NCBI GenBank assembly: GCA_025349905.2
Contig: MU624743.1
Span: 1-26,824 of the forward strand
From: Blastocladiella britannica
Taxonomy: Eukaryota; Blastocladiomycota; Blastocladiomycetes; Blastocladiales; Blastocladiaceae
Length of the DNA stretch: 26,824 nt
Direction of reading: 5' to 3'
The translations under genes and the position numbers were made by a program. Below the pieces are notes generated by a model, which was not told the DNA's origin, ran no database searches, and saw only the letters and a program-made list of their open reading frames with translations. This document shows positions 9,240 to 18,418 of the stretch, piece by piece. Numbering within the stretch: the first letter of the stretch is position 1; each line of letters begins with the position of its first letter.

Positions 9240-12116
9240 TTACACGATACTGCCGTCCGCCTCACGAATCCCTTCCATTATCACCAGCGCTAATGCCGCC
9301 GGCCGCTTGGTCAAACCGAGCTCCGAGTGGGCGCGAGCGCGGCCGCGGGAACCGTGGCCCGTGCGTCCTGATGCCGCCGGATGCCACCAGGTACTGGCGT
9401 CCAGGACGGCCCCTGCGCCTGGAGACAGCGGCGGCACGTCCTCCAACTCGGTGGCGGCCGACGACGACTGGCCAGAGTCGGTCGATGCCGCTGACCCACG
9501 GCGCAGCGCCGGTCGGAGTGTCGCATGTGCGGCGGCCACGTGCACGAGACTTCTATCTTGACTGGAAGGGATATGAGGATCGGTGGGGCACCGGCACGCG
9601 GCGGTGGTGTGGTCGTGGCGGCGGCGCCGCGACTGCGCGCGTCCGCGGCGTACCTGAGGACGGGGTGCGGTGGTATCGTCGTCATTCTCGACATCGTCGT
9701 CATCGCCGTCGCTGTCGGTCAGGTATCCGGACCCGCAGTCGTCCAGCACGCCGCGGACCGACGACACGTCCGACACGGGCTCCGTTTGTGCCGACTGGCC
9801 CGACTTGGCGGTAGCTGCTGACCCGCGACGCGGCAGGCCGAACATGGGCAGGGGAGGCGGAAGTAGCGTGGCTGGGGACAATGCCGGAACGAGCCACGGA
9901 GCCCCACCGGCAGTGTACTCGGCCGGGAGCGGGGGCACTGGCTGACGGAGCCACGAAGCAGACTCGATCGAAGATCCAGCCCGGCGTGGTAGTTGCGGCG
10001 GCGGGAACGGGCCGCGCGATCGAGTGCGCCGGTACGTGGAAGTGGCAGCGGTCGAAATGCTGGCAGCGGTGCCGGCCAGATCTACCTCCGTGTCAGCGTC
10101 CGCGTCTACCGTCTCATGGTACCCGTTCAGGTCTAAGGTCGCCGGCATCGGTGCTGGCGTGCTGCTACGTGCTCTTGCGACCGCGGCCGCCACTGTGACG
10201 GCGGCGCCGAAACTGCGGCTGCGAGACCGTGACGGCGTGGGTGACGTGGGTGATGTGGGTGACATGGGCAGCGTATCTTCGCGCTGCTGTTGGTGCTGCT
10301 GGTGAGAGTGGTGTTGCGGGTGGCGGTGCGCCGACGACCCCGACTCGCGACGGCGGCTCGACGGCATGCGGTACACGGGCGCGCAAATCACGTTCCCCTC
10401 GGCGTCCACCGTGTCGCGCACATTGTCTTCGCCGTCGCCGTCGTCGCGCACCGTCGCATCATCTTCCTCGTCATCGTCATCCAGGTCGTCGTTATAGTCG
10501 TTCTCATGCCGAGGGTGGCTGCCGTCCAAGAACGGCGAGTGCAGCGGGCACGCCGTGTTATGGCCCTTGGCGGCTGCACGCAGCGCCTGCCGGTACCGTT
10601 GCGCAGCCATGTACGCCGCGTACCGAATCATGGCCACCGGCAGCGACGTGGCGCGTTGCCGGAACGGGCCGGCGGGTGGGGGGCTACGGGCATTGCGCTC
10701 GGGAATGTGGGCGGGCATGGTTGAGTCCAGGTCCGTTACCGCCATATACGTGTCATTTGCAATGCGCACCACGCCGTACTGGGCCACCATACGAACGGCG
10801 TCGCGGGTTTCAATGCGGTCGAGCATGGGCGGCGACCGGCGGGCAGTGAGGCCGCTGCCGGACGAGCTGCCACCGGATCCGACCGCGGTGGCATGCCCGC
10901 CGGTAACAACGATGCCGCGGCGACGTGGGGCCACGTACGTCAGCGACAGTTCCGTGTCGACCGATCCGCGGTCCGACCCGACCCGCAGAGGCTTGTGTGG
11001 GGCGGCGGTGGAAACGAGGATCCCGTTGGTGGACATGGGTGCCGGCGTGGGCGGCAGCGACGAGACCGGGTACGCCGAGGACAGCGGCGCCACGCCCGCA
11101 TCGGACCGGCGCCGGTGCATGTGGGCCAAGTCGGCCGCCACCAGGGCCGGCGGCACCGGGCCCGAGCGAGCCAGGGCCGGCGTGCTTGGAGGACGCTTCG
11201 GTGCCAAGGGTGACGGAGGCAGCGGCTGCACGCGCGCGGCGGCGGCCGATGTGGCCTTGACCAGGTTGGACATCCACCCGGGCGCGAGCGTGCCCCAGTG
11301 CCGGTAGGTGGACCTTGGCGCAGGCTGACGTGGATCAGCGAAACGACCACCATTGGTGATGGTGGTCGGGATGTGGCGGTCGTCGCCGCCAAGGGGACCC
11401 ATGCTGATGGTGTTGTTCAGCACAGCCACCGATGCCCCCTCGTGCTTGCGAGTCAGGGCCACGTAGACTCCCGCCGCAAACGCCAGCACCGCCGGCACCA
11501 GCATCAGGATCTGCGAGACCTTGAGCTGGCCGGCCGAGTTCAAGAACATGTTGCCTGAGCCATTGAGCGACTGCTCGGCCTGCGTGCGTGCCGCGTCAGT
11601 CTCTGCCGATGTATCCGCGGTCGCGGCGGCGCCGGCCTGGCCGTTTTGTCCACCAGGGGACATGGTGCGGTGTGGGCGGCCGGAAGCGGCGTCCTCGGGG
11701 CGGGCCGAGGGATCTGCGGGCGGCGGTGGCAAAAGCGACGAGGACGACGAAGATGCCGATGGCAAGGCAGGGGTGGACGTTATGGCCTTGAGGGTCGGCG
11801 ATGACGTGGTTTTGGGGGTGGTAGAAATCGGCGACGTGGTCGAGGACGGGGCGATGGGGGTGGACACGGCGGTGACGGTGGTTGGGGGCAACGAGGCCGT
11901 TTCAGTCCCACCACTGCCACTTCCACTGCCAGAGGTGGTTCTTGGCACAACGTTCTGCCGCCGGTGCAGACCATTAACGTTTGTATCAACAATAGCGAAA
12001 AGGCCGGGTGCAGACGAGGGCGGCGGCATGGGCACGGCGAGGGCCGAGGCGAGGACCACGACCAGGGCCAGGAGGGCGGCCGCGGCACGGGCGAGGGTCC
12101 ATTGGCCGGACATCAT
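9240..12116 (-). CDS. Type I membrane protein, Ser/Thr-rich ectodomain, long disordered tail
   Basis: A single uninterrupted frame of 958 aa if it starts at the tandem ATGATG at 12116-12111. The frame extends upstream to 12311, but only the internal start places a signal peptide at the N-terminus (basic-hydrophobic, TLARAAAALLALVVVLASALA, cleaved near residue 28). Residues ~60-150 are Ser/Thr/Pro-rich and probably O-mannosylated. A possible Kex2-like RR occurs at 52-53, and an N-glycosylation site at NGS ~185. Residues ~199-221 form the single transmembrane helix (QILMLVPAVLAFAAGVYVAL), followed by RKH. The remaining ~735 residues are a cytosolic tail rich in Pro, Ser and Arg with acidic runs (DDDDEEDD, DGDDDDVENDDD). 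The layout recalls fungal wall-stress sensors (Wsc/Mid2/Mtl), but those have short tails and no WSC cysteine domain is visible here. Function is unassigned. Confidence 0.72.
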   Translation of the reverse strand: MMSGQWTLARAAAALLALVVVLASALAVPMPPPSSAPGLFAIVDTNVNGLHRRQNVVPRTTSGSGSGSGGTETASLPPTTVTAVSTPIAPSSTTSPISTTPKTTSSPTLKAITSTPALPSASSSSSSLLPPPPADPSARPEDAASGRPHRTMSPGGQNGQAGAAATADTSAETDAARTQAEQSLNGSGNMFLNSAGQLKVSQILMLVPAVLAFAAGVYVALTRKHEGASVAVLNNTISMGPLGGDDRHIPTTITNGGRFADPRQPAPRSTYRHWGTLAPGWMSNLVKATSAAAARVQPLPPSPLAPKRPPSTPALARSGPVPPALVAADLAHMHRRRSDAGVAPLSSAYPVSSLPPTPAPMSTNGILVSTAAPHKPLRVGSDRGSVDTELSLTYVAPRRRGIVVTGGHATAVGSGGSSSGSGLTARRSPPMLDRIETRDAVRMVAQYGVVRIANDTYMAVTDLDSTMPAHIPERNARSPPPAGPFRQRATSLPVAMIRYAAYMAAQRYRQALRAAAKGHNTACPLHSPFLDGSHPRHENDYNDDLDDDDEEDDATVRDDGDGEDNVRDTVDAEGNVICAPVYRMPSSRRRESGSSAHRHPQHHSHQQHQQQREDTLPMSPTSPTSPTPSRSRSRSFGAAVTVAAAVARARSSTPAPMPATLDLNGYHETVDADADTEVDLAGTAASISTAATSTYRRTRSRGPFPPPQLPRRAGSSIESASWLRQPVPPLPAEYTAGGAPWLVPALSPATLLPPPLPMFGLPRRGSAATAKSGQSAQTEPVSDVSSVRGVLDDCGSGYLTDSDGDDDDVENDDDTTAPRPQVRRGRAQSRRRRHDHTTAACRCPTDPHIPSSQDRSLVHVAAAHATLRPALRRGSAASTDSGQSSSAATELEDVPPLSPGAGAVLDASTWWHPAASGRTGHGSRGRARAHSELGLTKRPAALALVIMEGIREADGSIV

Positions 12117-12565
12117 CACGGTGGGGGAATATGTTGGTCTATACCGTCTAAGTTCGATTCCCTTGCGAGAGATCTTTTTTTGCTGAGCGAAGAGTGTTTC
12201 GTTTTGTTTTGGATTTGCAGTGACAATGAGGATGTTGGCGGTGAACGGTACTTGTACGTGCTCGCGCTCTTGGCACTCAACAATAAAAAAGCTTGTTGGA
12301 TTAAGATTCAAAGAAAAATATGCGCTCGAGCTGCCCTGCGTGTGTGTACGCGAGGGTTTTGCGCGGAGAATAGCCTGCCCTGCGTGAGTCGTTGGAAATA
12401 AGCGTGCAGCCCGGACCGAAAAAAGATGACGCGTAACAGATCTATTCTTGGCTGTTTCAACTCGACTTGCCTTTTCCGGCGATGAATGAACGTCTGCAAT
12501 TTCACATCAGACGAGGCCAACTAACCCCTTTTTCCCACAACCCACCGCAAAAGTAAAAAGAAGAC
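12117..12565. promoter_or_regulatory. 449-nt divergent promoter region
   Basis: This separates the membrane protein gene (-) from the disordered protein gene (+) and presumably holds both promoters. A 12-bp direct repeat, CTGCCCTGCGTG, occurs at 12331-12342 and 12375-12386. A+T-rich stretches flank it. No TATA box is certain and no coding frame is convincing. Confidence 0.4.
12331..12386 (+). repeat. 12-bp direct repeat pair in divergent promoter
   Basis: CTGCCCTGCGTG occurs exactly at 12331-12342 and again at 12375-12386, 44 bp apart start to start, inside the divergent spacer. Spacing of about four helical turns could suit paired regulator binding, but this is inference from two copies only. 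Confidence 0.4.
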
Positions 12566-13939
12566 ATGCCATTCGCCTCGCCCCGCCGTACCACGCCCCC
12601 ACAGCCGCCTCTCCCGCCGGCCCCTCACCGCGCGTCGGCCATCGCACCACCAACACCCCTGTCTGCAGTATCCGCAACCGACTCTTCGCCGCCCCCACGC
12701 CGTGCATCCGCTTCAGGAGGACAACAATCAGCGCCATCCCCCGGCCGATTTTCGACCGCGATCCGGCGCACATTCCCGGCCCTACGATCGTGGTCACTGG
12801 ATCACCAGCGCGCCGAAAGCCCTCCGCACTGGCAAGGCCGTCCGGTGCCGCCCCCGATCGAACAAGTCTCGCCGGTCACCGACTCGGGATTTGAGCCATT
12901 TGACGACGAGGACGACTACCACGACAGTGGCAATGGCATGGACCCAGCGGCGGCATCCGTGTCGCCGTTGTCGACCGCCGAGTCCGGGCGGACCACCACC
13001 ACCACCACTACCAAGAAAATGAATGGCCGTGGCGCCATTAAAGCAGCGCTGCGGACTATCAAGTCGGCGTTGTCGCTCAAGCGGGGCAACAAGATGCTCA
13101 AGGACGACGGTGATGCCAACAACAATAACATCGACGCCGATCTGCTATCGCTGCAAGAGCCGATCCGCGTGCTGCCTTCGTTGTCGCGCATGCAGTTCCA
13201 GGGGGAACAGTTGTCTCGTCCGGCGTCGGCCCCACCGATGCCATCAGAGGACGGGCAATCGCTTCACCTGCCACCGCTCCTGCTGCCCACTCCGCGCCTC
13301 GGAATGACTCTTCTCCCATCCGATCAGCAGCAACAGCAGCGGTCGTATATGCCCCCAGTCCGCTCCTCGTCCCTGGGTCGTAGCGCTTCTGCTACACATG
13401 CCACCACGGCTGCCACTAACGGCCAAGACACCACCCGTCCCGCCCCGTGGATGCCAAAGCCCGTGCCCGGGTTGGACGCCATGGCCAGCCGCGTGTTTGG
13501 TACGAACAGCCAGGGTACCACCCCGGTACCGCCGCTCCTCCGCCGCAAGGCCTCGGTAATGCTAGACGATCTCGACTGGGATCCAGTTCACTACCTGTCG
13601 TCGGCTGCTGCCGCCGCTGCTGACGATGACGACGATCAAGATCTGACGGACGTGGATCCGTCGTCGTCGCTGCACCTCAAGGACAAGGCGCTGGGATCTG
13701 CCCCTGCCACTCCCGCGACCAATGGAGGTGTAAACGAGGATTCCTCCTTGCACGATGCGTCCGAGACAGCACTCTTGCCTACATCCCGGCGCAGCGGTGT
13801 CTCGTCGACCGCTACCTCCTTCACTTTGCAGCACTCGCCTGTCAATGTCGTGCTCGAGCTGCCGTCGATTAGCAAGGTTCCCGGATCGTCACCGTTCCCA
13901 AACCCATCGCAGTCTCCACCCCCTCCCTCTGCTCTTTGA
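12566..13939 (+). CDS. Intrinsically disordered Ser/Pro-rich protein
   Basis: A single-exon frame of 457 aa, starting at ATG in an AGAC-ATG-CC context and ending CCCPSAL-like before TGA. It has no recognised domain. The sequence is dominated by Pro, Ser and Ala, with Gln, Asp and Thr runs (TTTTTTT, QQQQQ, DDDDD, an eight-Ala stretch). One short basic amphipathic segment (AIKAALRTIKSALSLKRGNK, residues ~157-176) could form a membrane- or partner-binding helix. Several RRxS-type sites (RRASAS, RRKASV, SRRSGV) fit PKA or related basophilic kinases. It is divergent from the membrane protein gene and converges on FHIT with a 98-nt gap. A role in signalling or scaffolding is only a guess. Confidence 0.65.
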   Translation: MPFASPRRTTPPQPPLPPAPHRASAIAPPTPLSAVSATDSSPPPRRASASGGQQSAPSPGRFSTAIRRTFPALRSWSLDHQRAESPPHWQGRPVPPPIEQVSPVTDSGFEPFDDEDDYHDSGNGMDPAAASVSPLSTAESGRTTTTTTTKKMNGRGAIKAALRTIKSALSLKRGNKMLKDDGDANNNNIDADLLSLQEPIRVLPSLSRMQFQGEQLSRPASAPPMPSEDGQSLHLPPLLLPTPRLGMTLLPSDQQQQQRSYMPPVRSSSLGRSASATHATTAATNGQDTTRPAPWMPKPVPGLDAMASRVFGTNSQGTTPVPPLLRRKASVMLDDLDWDPVHYLSSAAAAAADDDDDQDLTDVDPSSSLHLKDKALGSAPATPATNGGVNEDSSLHDASETALLPTSRRSGVSSTATSFTLQHSPVNVVLELPSISKVPGSSPFPNPSQSPPPPSAL

Positions 13940-14037
13940 GACACACCCACTTTTGCATTCCTTCTTGGCTGTCCATATTCTTCTTTACATTCGTACATAT
14001 CAATCTCAAGACTTTAACCCCAATAATGATAAACGTT
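13940..14037. terminator. 98-nt convergent 3' region
   Basis: The spacer between the stop codons of the disordered protein gene (+) and FHIT (-) is C/T-rich then A/T-rich (CAATAATGATAAACG). It probably carries both polyadenylation sites. No gene is seen. Confidence 0.35.
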
Positions 14038-14605
14038 TTACTCGAGAGGCTCGAATTGAGTAAACAGCGGGCGGAGCGCCTTGGCCTCCTGCTCTAACTC
14101 GACCATAGTGCGCGGAGAGTTTTCCTCGGCGTCCACCTTGACCTTAGCGGCGGCATCGGCACGGCCCACCTCCTCCCTTTCCAGGCCCTCGATCGCAGTG
14201 TAAATGTCGTCGTTGTTGGCGAAATCGCCCTTGCGCCGCGGCAGCACATGAACGTGCACGTGGGCGACCGTCTGGCCCGACTCGGGTCCGTCCTAAAATT
14301 CCTTCGATCAGTGATACGCAGAAAAATGAGTTGAAGTGATATACCTGAAGGGAATAGGTCAGCGACGACCCGCCAAAGTGTGACTCGACGACTTTCCCAA
14401 CCGTCTGGGCAGTCAGCCATATGTCCGCCACCTCGTCGGCGGTCAGATCGCCGAACCGCGCCACGGGGCGCCGGGGGCACACCAGCACGTGGCCAGGCAG
14501 CACCGGCTTGTAGTTGACCATGGCGTAGCTCAGCCGCGTCGTCAGAAACACCTCGGCCGTCGGGATCGTCCACTTGCCAAACAAAAATGTCTTTGCTGCT
14601 GCCAT
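14038..14605 (-). CDS. HNT2: FHIT-type bis(5'-adenosyl)-triphosphatase
   Basis: Exons on the minus strand are 14605-14345 and 14292-14038, giving 171 aa. The intron is 52 nt (GTATAT to TTAG), phase 0, inside the conserved [11 protein letters not shown] junction. This branch of the HIT superfamily hydrolyses diadenosine polyphosphates (Ap3A to AMP and ADP) in cytosol or mitochondria. The sequence follows FHIT almost along its length: [18 protein letters not shown], the [15 protein letters not shown] block, and the HIT motif HVHVHVLPR. The central His (about H100) is the expected nucleophile, with flanking H98 and H102. The C-terminal part is ~20 residues longer than human FHIT, with an acidic/Ala-rich insert before the final ALRPLF helix. 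Homologues are FHIT (human), HNT2 (budding yeast) and aph1 (fission yeast). It is tandem with the AP endonuclease gene, 165 nt downstream. Confidence 0.93.
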
Positions 14606-14622
14606 TAGAATTAAGTGTTGTC

Positions 14623-14651
14623 TATTGACTTTTTCGTGAATAATGAAACAA
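14623..14651 (-). promoter_or_regulatory. 29-bp element shared with 26717-26745 (FHIT upstream copy)
   Basis: The plus-strand sequence begins TATTGACTTTTTCGTGAA and ends AATGAAACAA. It matches 26717-26745 at 28 of 29 positions. It lies 18-46 nt upstream of the FHIT start codon, so it is probably promoter or 5' leader. No other copy is seen in the window. Confidence 0.5.
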
Positions 14652-14770
14652 CTTTAAGTCTGCACACTTCCATTTCGAACAAAATCTGCAATAATTGGGC
14701 CAAAGAGATGCAACGGGCGCAAGGTTGGGTCCAAAAACAAAACCAAAACGAGATGGCCAGAAAAAGGACA

Positions 14771-15954
14771 CTATTGAACCAAGGAACGCGGCAGTACCAA
14801 GACAACTGGAACATGATCTCCCACGCCATACAAGTCGTCGCGGATCACACACGGGCCGACCACGCGGCTTGGGGTCGGGGTGGCCTCCTCCTCCACAACC
14901 GGATTGGCCTGCGGTTCACTCACTTGATCGTCCGCGGCAACGGTCGCAGCTGATGAAATTGCAAGGAGGCCCTGGCTGACGACAAAGTAATCGAGCCGCC
15001 ATCCAAGCCGCTTGGTACGAGCGCCCCACCGGAACCCATAGTACGTGAACCCGACCTCTTCTGGGTGCTGGTGCCGCCAGACATCCACGAGCGCAAGCGA
15101 CTCCAGCAGATCTGTAAAAGAGGTACGCTCACTTGGCGTGAATCCTGCCGTTCTATCCATCCATATACGTGAGCATTTCGATTTCAATCAAAAAAAAAAG
15201 CATGTACTTGTGGTTGGTTTTTGGCCGCGCCAGATCGAGCTCAGTATGGGCCACGTTAAGGTCGCCACAGTACACGATACGCTTGCCCGACGCCTGAATC
15301 TCGGCAAGGTACGCCTTCATGCTCGCAACCCACTCGGTCTTGACCTCCAATCGCTTGAGTCCAGCACCCGCGTTTGGGACATATGCTGAGACAATGGCCA
15401 AGGTAGGGAAATGCAGTGCAATCACGCGTCCCTCAGAGTCTCGGTGATCAGGACCAAACCCGTAGTGGACGGCGGTGGGCTCGACGCGTGAAAAACACGC
15501 AGTACCCGAGTACCCCTTTTTGGTTTTGCAATGCGAATAGTAGCAATGCGGGTACGCTACCAGAGATTCGGTGCTGCTCAGGTTTGGGTCGGACGACAGC
15601 TTTGTCTCTTGCAAGAAGAGCACGTCTGGAGACTCTATGCTCACGAGCCGATCGAGGCCTGGGAGTTTTGTGTGTATTGAGAATACCATTCCGAGGAAAA
15701 TCAAATGAATAACCTTTCTTGACGGCTGCGTTCCAGCCTGCGACATTCAAAGTGACCAACTTGAGATGGTCGGCAGGGACCGGCGTTGCGTCAAACTCCT
15801 CGGGGAGTGCAGAGTTATTGGGCAAGTGCGCGAATTCGGAGACGAGCGCATCGATAGGTGCTGCCGCCGTGTCGTTGTTGTTGTCGTTGGTATTGACGCC
15901 GCTGTCAAGCCGGGCCTGGGCCGCGGACCGCTTTTTCTTGGTTGCAGTCGCCAT
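14771..15954 (-). CDS. APEX1: AP endonuclease, ExoIII/APEX1 family
   Basis: Exons on the minus strand are 15954-15714, 15658-15208 and 15152-14771, giving 357 aa. Introns are 55 nt each and restore the conserved KKG/LDRL and PKTNHK/TAGFTP joints. The enzyme incises DNA 5' of abasic sites in base excision repair, acting in nucleus and/or mitochondria. Visible catalytic elements are N70 (TLNVAGWN), E98 (LQETK), Y173 (SAYVPNAG), D213 and N215 (GDLNVAH), the LDY block, and D343-H344 near the C-terminus. The N-terminus is basic (ATKKKRS, a likely nuclear signal) and then disordered. Two departures: the usual SDH before the catalytic His is GDH (GVGDHVPVV), and ~33 extra acidic/Pro residues lie between LDYF and that motif. 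The first intron has an unusual GTTATT donor. It lacks the C-terminal zinc finger of Apn2, so it is APEX1-like. Confidence 0.92.
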
Positions 15955-16119
15955 TTTTATTTATCAATTTTCGCGTGTATGACCCAACAGTGAGAAGCGT
16001 CAACTCCCAGCGCAAGGATGTCACCTAATCCGCCCAAGGACCGCGCCGATACATGTAGGTGCAAATAGGACAATATGCATTTATGAAAAAAATTGAGCAC
16101 GCCGACAAAATAAAGCAAA

Positions 16120-17825
16120 TCACTCGCACACGCGGACAACCATCACCAGCGACGGGTTGACGCAGGCGTCCGGGCTGACACCGTAAACGGCAACGTCGCC
16201 GTGCTTGGCGACCTGCTCGGGCGCCACCGTCAGCGCAACCTTCACCGACTGCTGCCCGGCGCCGACGGCAGCCGCGACGGACGCCTTGACGTGCTCGGCC
16301 AGGTTGGGCGAGTTCCACACCTCGTGGCGTTCAGCCTCGCCGTCCAGCTGCCACACGGTCGATCCCGCCGCCGCTGCCGCCGCTGCCCCCGCTGGCGGAG
16401 ACGCCGTGGGAGCGTTCACCGACACGCGCAGCTTGACGTCGTGCGGGTTGTACACCTCGGACGCGCCGTACACTTGCAAGTACGCCTGGTCCAGGATGAC
16501 CGAGGCGCCCTTGGGCACGGCAGGAAGCGCCAGATCGAACGCGAACGTGGCCGACGCGCGGTTCAGGTCGATGCGGCCGGACCCGGCATCCTGCGACGTG
16601 GGGACCGAGAACGTGGCCGCCTCAATGTGGTGCGCGGTGCACTTGGGTTGCGTCGTCTCGCGCTTGGCAATGGCCTGGTCCGACGGCGACGGGACCGCGT
16701 CAGCGTTCTTGGGCTTGATGTTGCTATCACCACCGGTGGTCATGGTGAACGAGTCGAGCACTTTGCCGTCGATCGTCTTGGTCTCGCACTTGGCGGTCTG
16801 CGGCGACGCGCCGTCCGGGTTGAACGTGCAGAACATGGCCCCAAACGCCTGGTCATCGGTGTCGGCTGTGACCGTCTTTGCCCACCACGGAGCATCCGAC
16901 GACGCACCGCCGCCGTACAGATCGCGGCCGCCAAGCCCGACTACCGCCACCGCCGACTGGCCCGGACGCAGCGCAAGCGTGCCACCGGTGGAAATCACTG
17001 CCTGGTTCTGGAACGACGAGAGCAGGTGGGAGCGAGCATACGCGTGGCACTATTTTTCCATGCCGTGGTTAGATTCACACCCAATCAATAGAAAAAAGGT
17101 AATCGTACATGGCCAGTCATGACAAACGCGCCGTGGTCCAGGCACGCCTTGTACGCGCCCCATCCGACCTCGTCCGACTTGTCTCCGGGCTGCATGGTCG
17201 CCTGGTTCTTGTGCCAAGTGCAGATCTTCCAGTCGGCGGGATCCGCGGCGCCCAGCGCCGAGTCAATGAACGCCTCGTGGCCCGATCCGCGCGTGCCGAC
17301 CCCCGACGCCACCACGGTGATGCCGCCAATTTTGCACACCGACTTAACGCCCACGTCGCCCGTGCAGTACTTTTCCATGCCCAGGCGCTTGTACCGGGCG
17401 GCGATCGCCGACGCGTAGCCGTTGGACGACGACGACCACTTGGCCAAGTCGTGGTTGCCAATGGCAATGATCGCGGGCGTGTTGGGCAGAACACTGTCCA
17501 GCTGCTTGATGAACTTGGACGGCGCGTCCTGGTAGTCGAGGTCGCCGGCAATGATCACTGCGTCGGCGCCCTCTTGCTTAATCAGGTTGTATACGGCCTT
17601 GGTGTCGGATCCCAGAGACGTGTCGGCAGTCAGCGCCAGCTTGAACTTTTTGGTGGATTTCTTGGTCACAGCGGCTTGTTCCGATTGAGCATCGCGGCGC
17701 ATCAGGGCCGGGTGGTTTGGGAGCAGTGCGTCGTGGGCCTGCTTGCATGCGACGCCGAATGCGTCGACCGATGACAACAGCAAAGATGCAAGTACGAGGA
17801 TGGAGAGGAGTGAGCGGCCAGCCAT
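16120..17825 (-). CDS. Secreted purple acid phosphatase-like metallophosphatase
   Basis: Exons on the minus strand are 17825-17109 and 17049-16120, giving 548 aa. The 59-nt intron (GTACGA to ATAG) falls exactly inside the metal-binding GH-CH motif and the joined frame restores it. Residues 1-22 are a signal peptide (SLLSILVLASLLLSSVDA). The calcineurin-like phosphoesterase core shows D68 (ADTSLG), D95 and Y98 (GDLDY), N124-H125 (GNHD), H205 (WHKNQ) and H239-x-H241 (GHCH). This ligand set, with Tyr in GDxxY, is that of purple acid phosphatases. The expected activity is phosphate-ester hydrolysis in the secretory pathway or outside. The C-terminal ~200 residues form a separate region (FAFDLALPAVPKGASVILDQ) with no recognised family, perhaps a beta-sandwich, plus a Pro/Ala linker. 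Substrate is unknown. Confidence 0.85.
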
Positions 17826-18418
17826 TTTCTATTTCGATGACGTGCGTCCTTGAGGCCAGCGCGAGATTTGGTTGCTGTGGCAGGACGGCGATCTTTATAC
17901 CATTTGAGCGTTGCCGCTGCACGTTTTCGTTCTGCTCGCAGTTTTTTTTCGCGCACACACGCGTCCGGATCTGCTCCTCTGCTCAATGGCGCGCTTTGAC
18001 GGGCTGTCCTCAGGGAAAGTCGAGTGCTATTTTTCCCATTTTTTTTGAGCGGGCCGCCTTCGATCTAAGCTTGACGATGCAATACAACGTGGGTTTAGAA
18101 CAAAAAGTCACGCGCGTTATATTTCCGGTGTGCTCGCAGCGATCCACAGTCGCGGACCTTCGTCCCGGACTCCGAAACCAGCCGACAACATGTTTTTGCA
18201 TATGAAATAATTTGGGAAATCCAGGGAATTCAGAGCATGTCAAATTTTGCTACATCGCGGATATTTCAGGTACATTTCGGGACCGGTGCTGGCCAAGAAT
18301 CGATCTATCAAGAAATGTGCATTTCGAAGTGTGGAGCTTGACCAATGTCAATGCCACTTTTTTTCCCAAGCGCAACTTCCTCTCTTCCTTTGCAGCAATT
18401 TCAAATATCCTTTAAAAA
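17826..18418. promoter_or_regulatory. 593-nt divergent intergenic region
   Basis: This lies between the phosphatase (-) and centrin (+). It is clearly richer in A+T than the flanking genes, with runs such as TTTTTTTTCGCG and several AATTT-type patches. No convincing coding frame, RNA gene or repeat was found. It presumably carries both promoters; its length is unusual for this compact window. Confidence 0.4.

Noticed and set aside
12145..12165. tRNA-like B box (GTTCGATTC) near 12150
   Set aside because: The flanking bases cannot form a T stem, and no A box or acceptor stem is found at proper spacing.
16201..17122. Two ~300-residue plus-strand frames opposite the phosphatase
   Set aside because: Shadows caused by high GC; the minus strand has signal peptide, metal motifs and a consistent intron.
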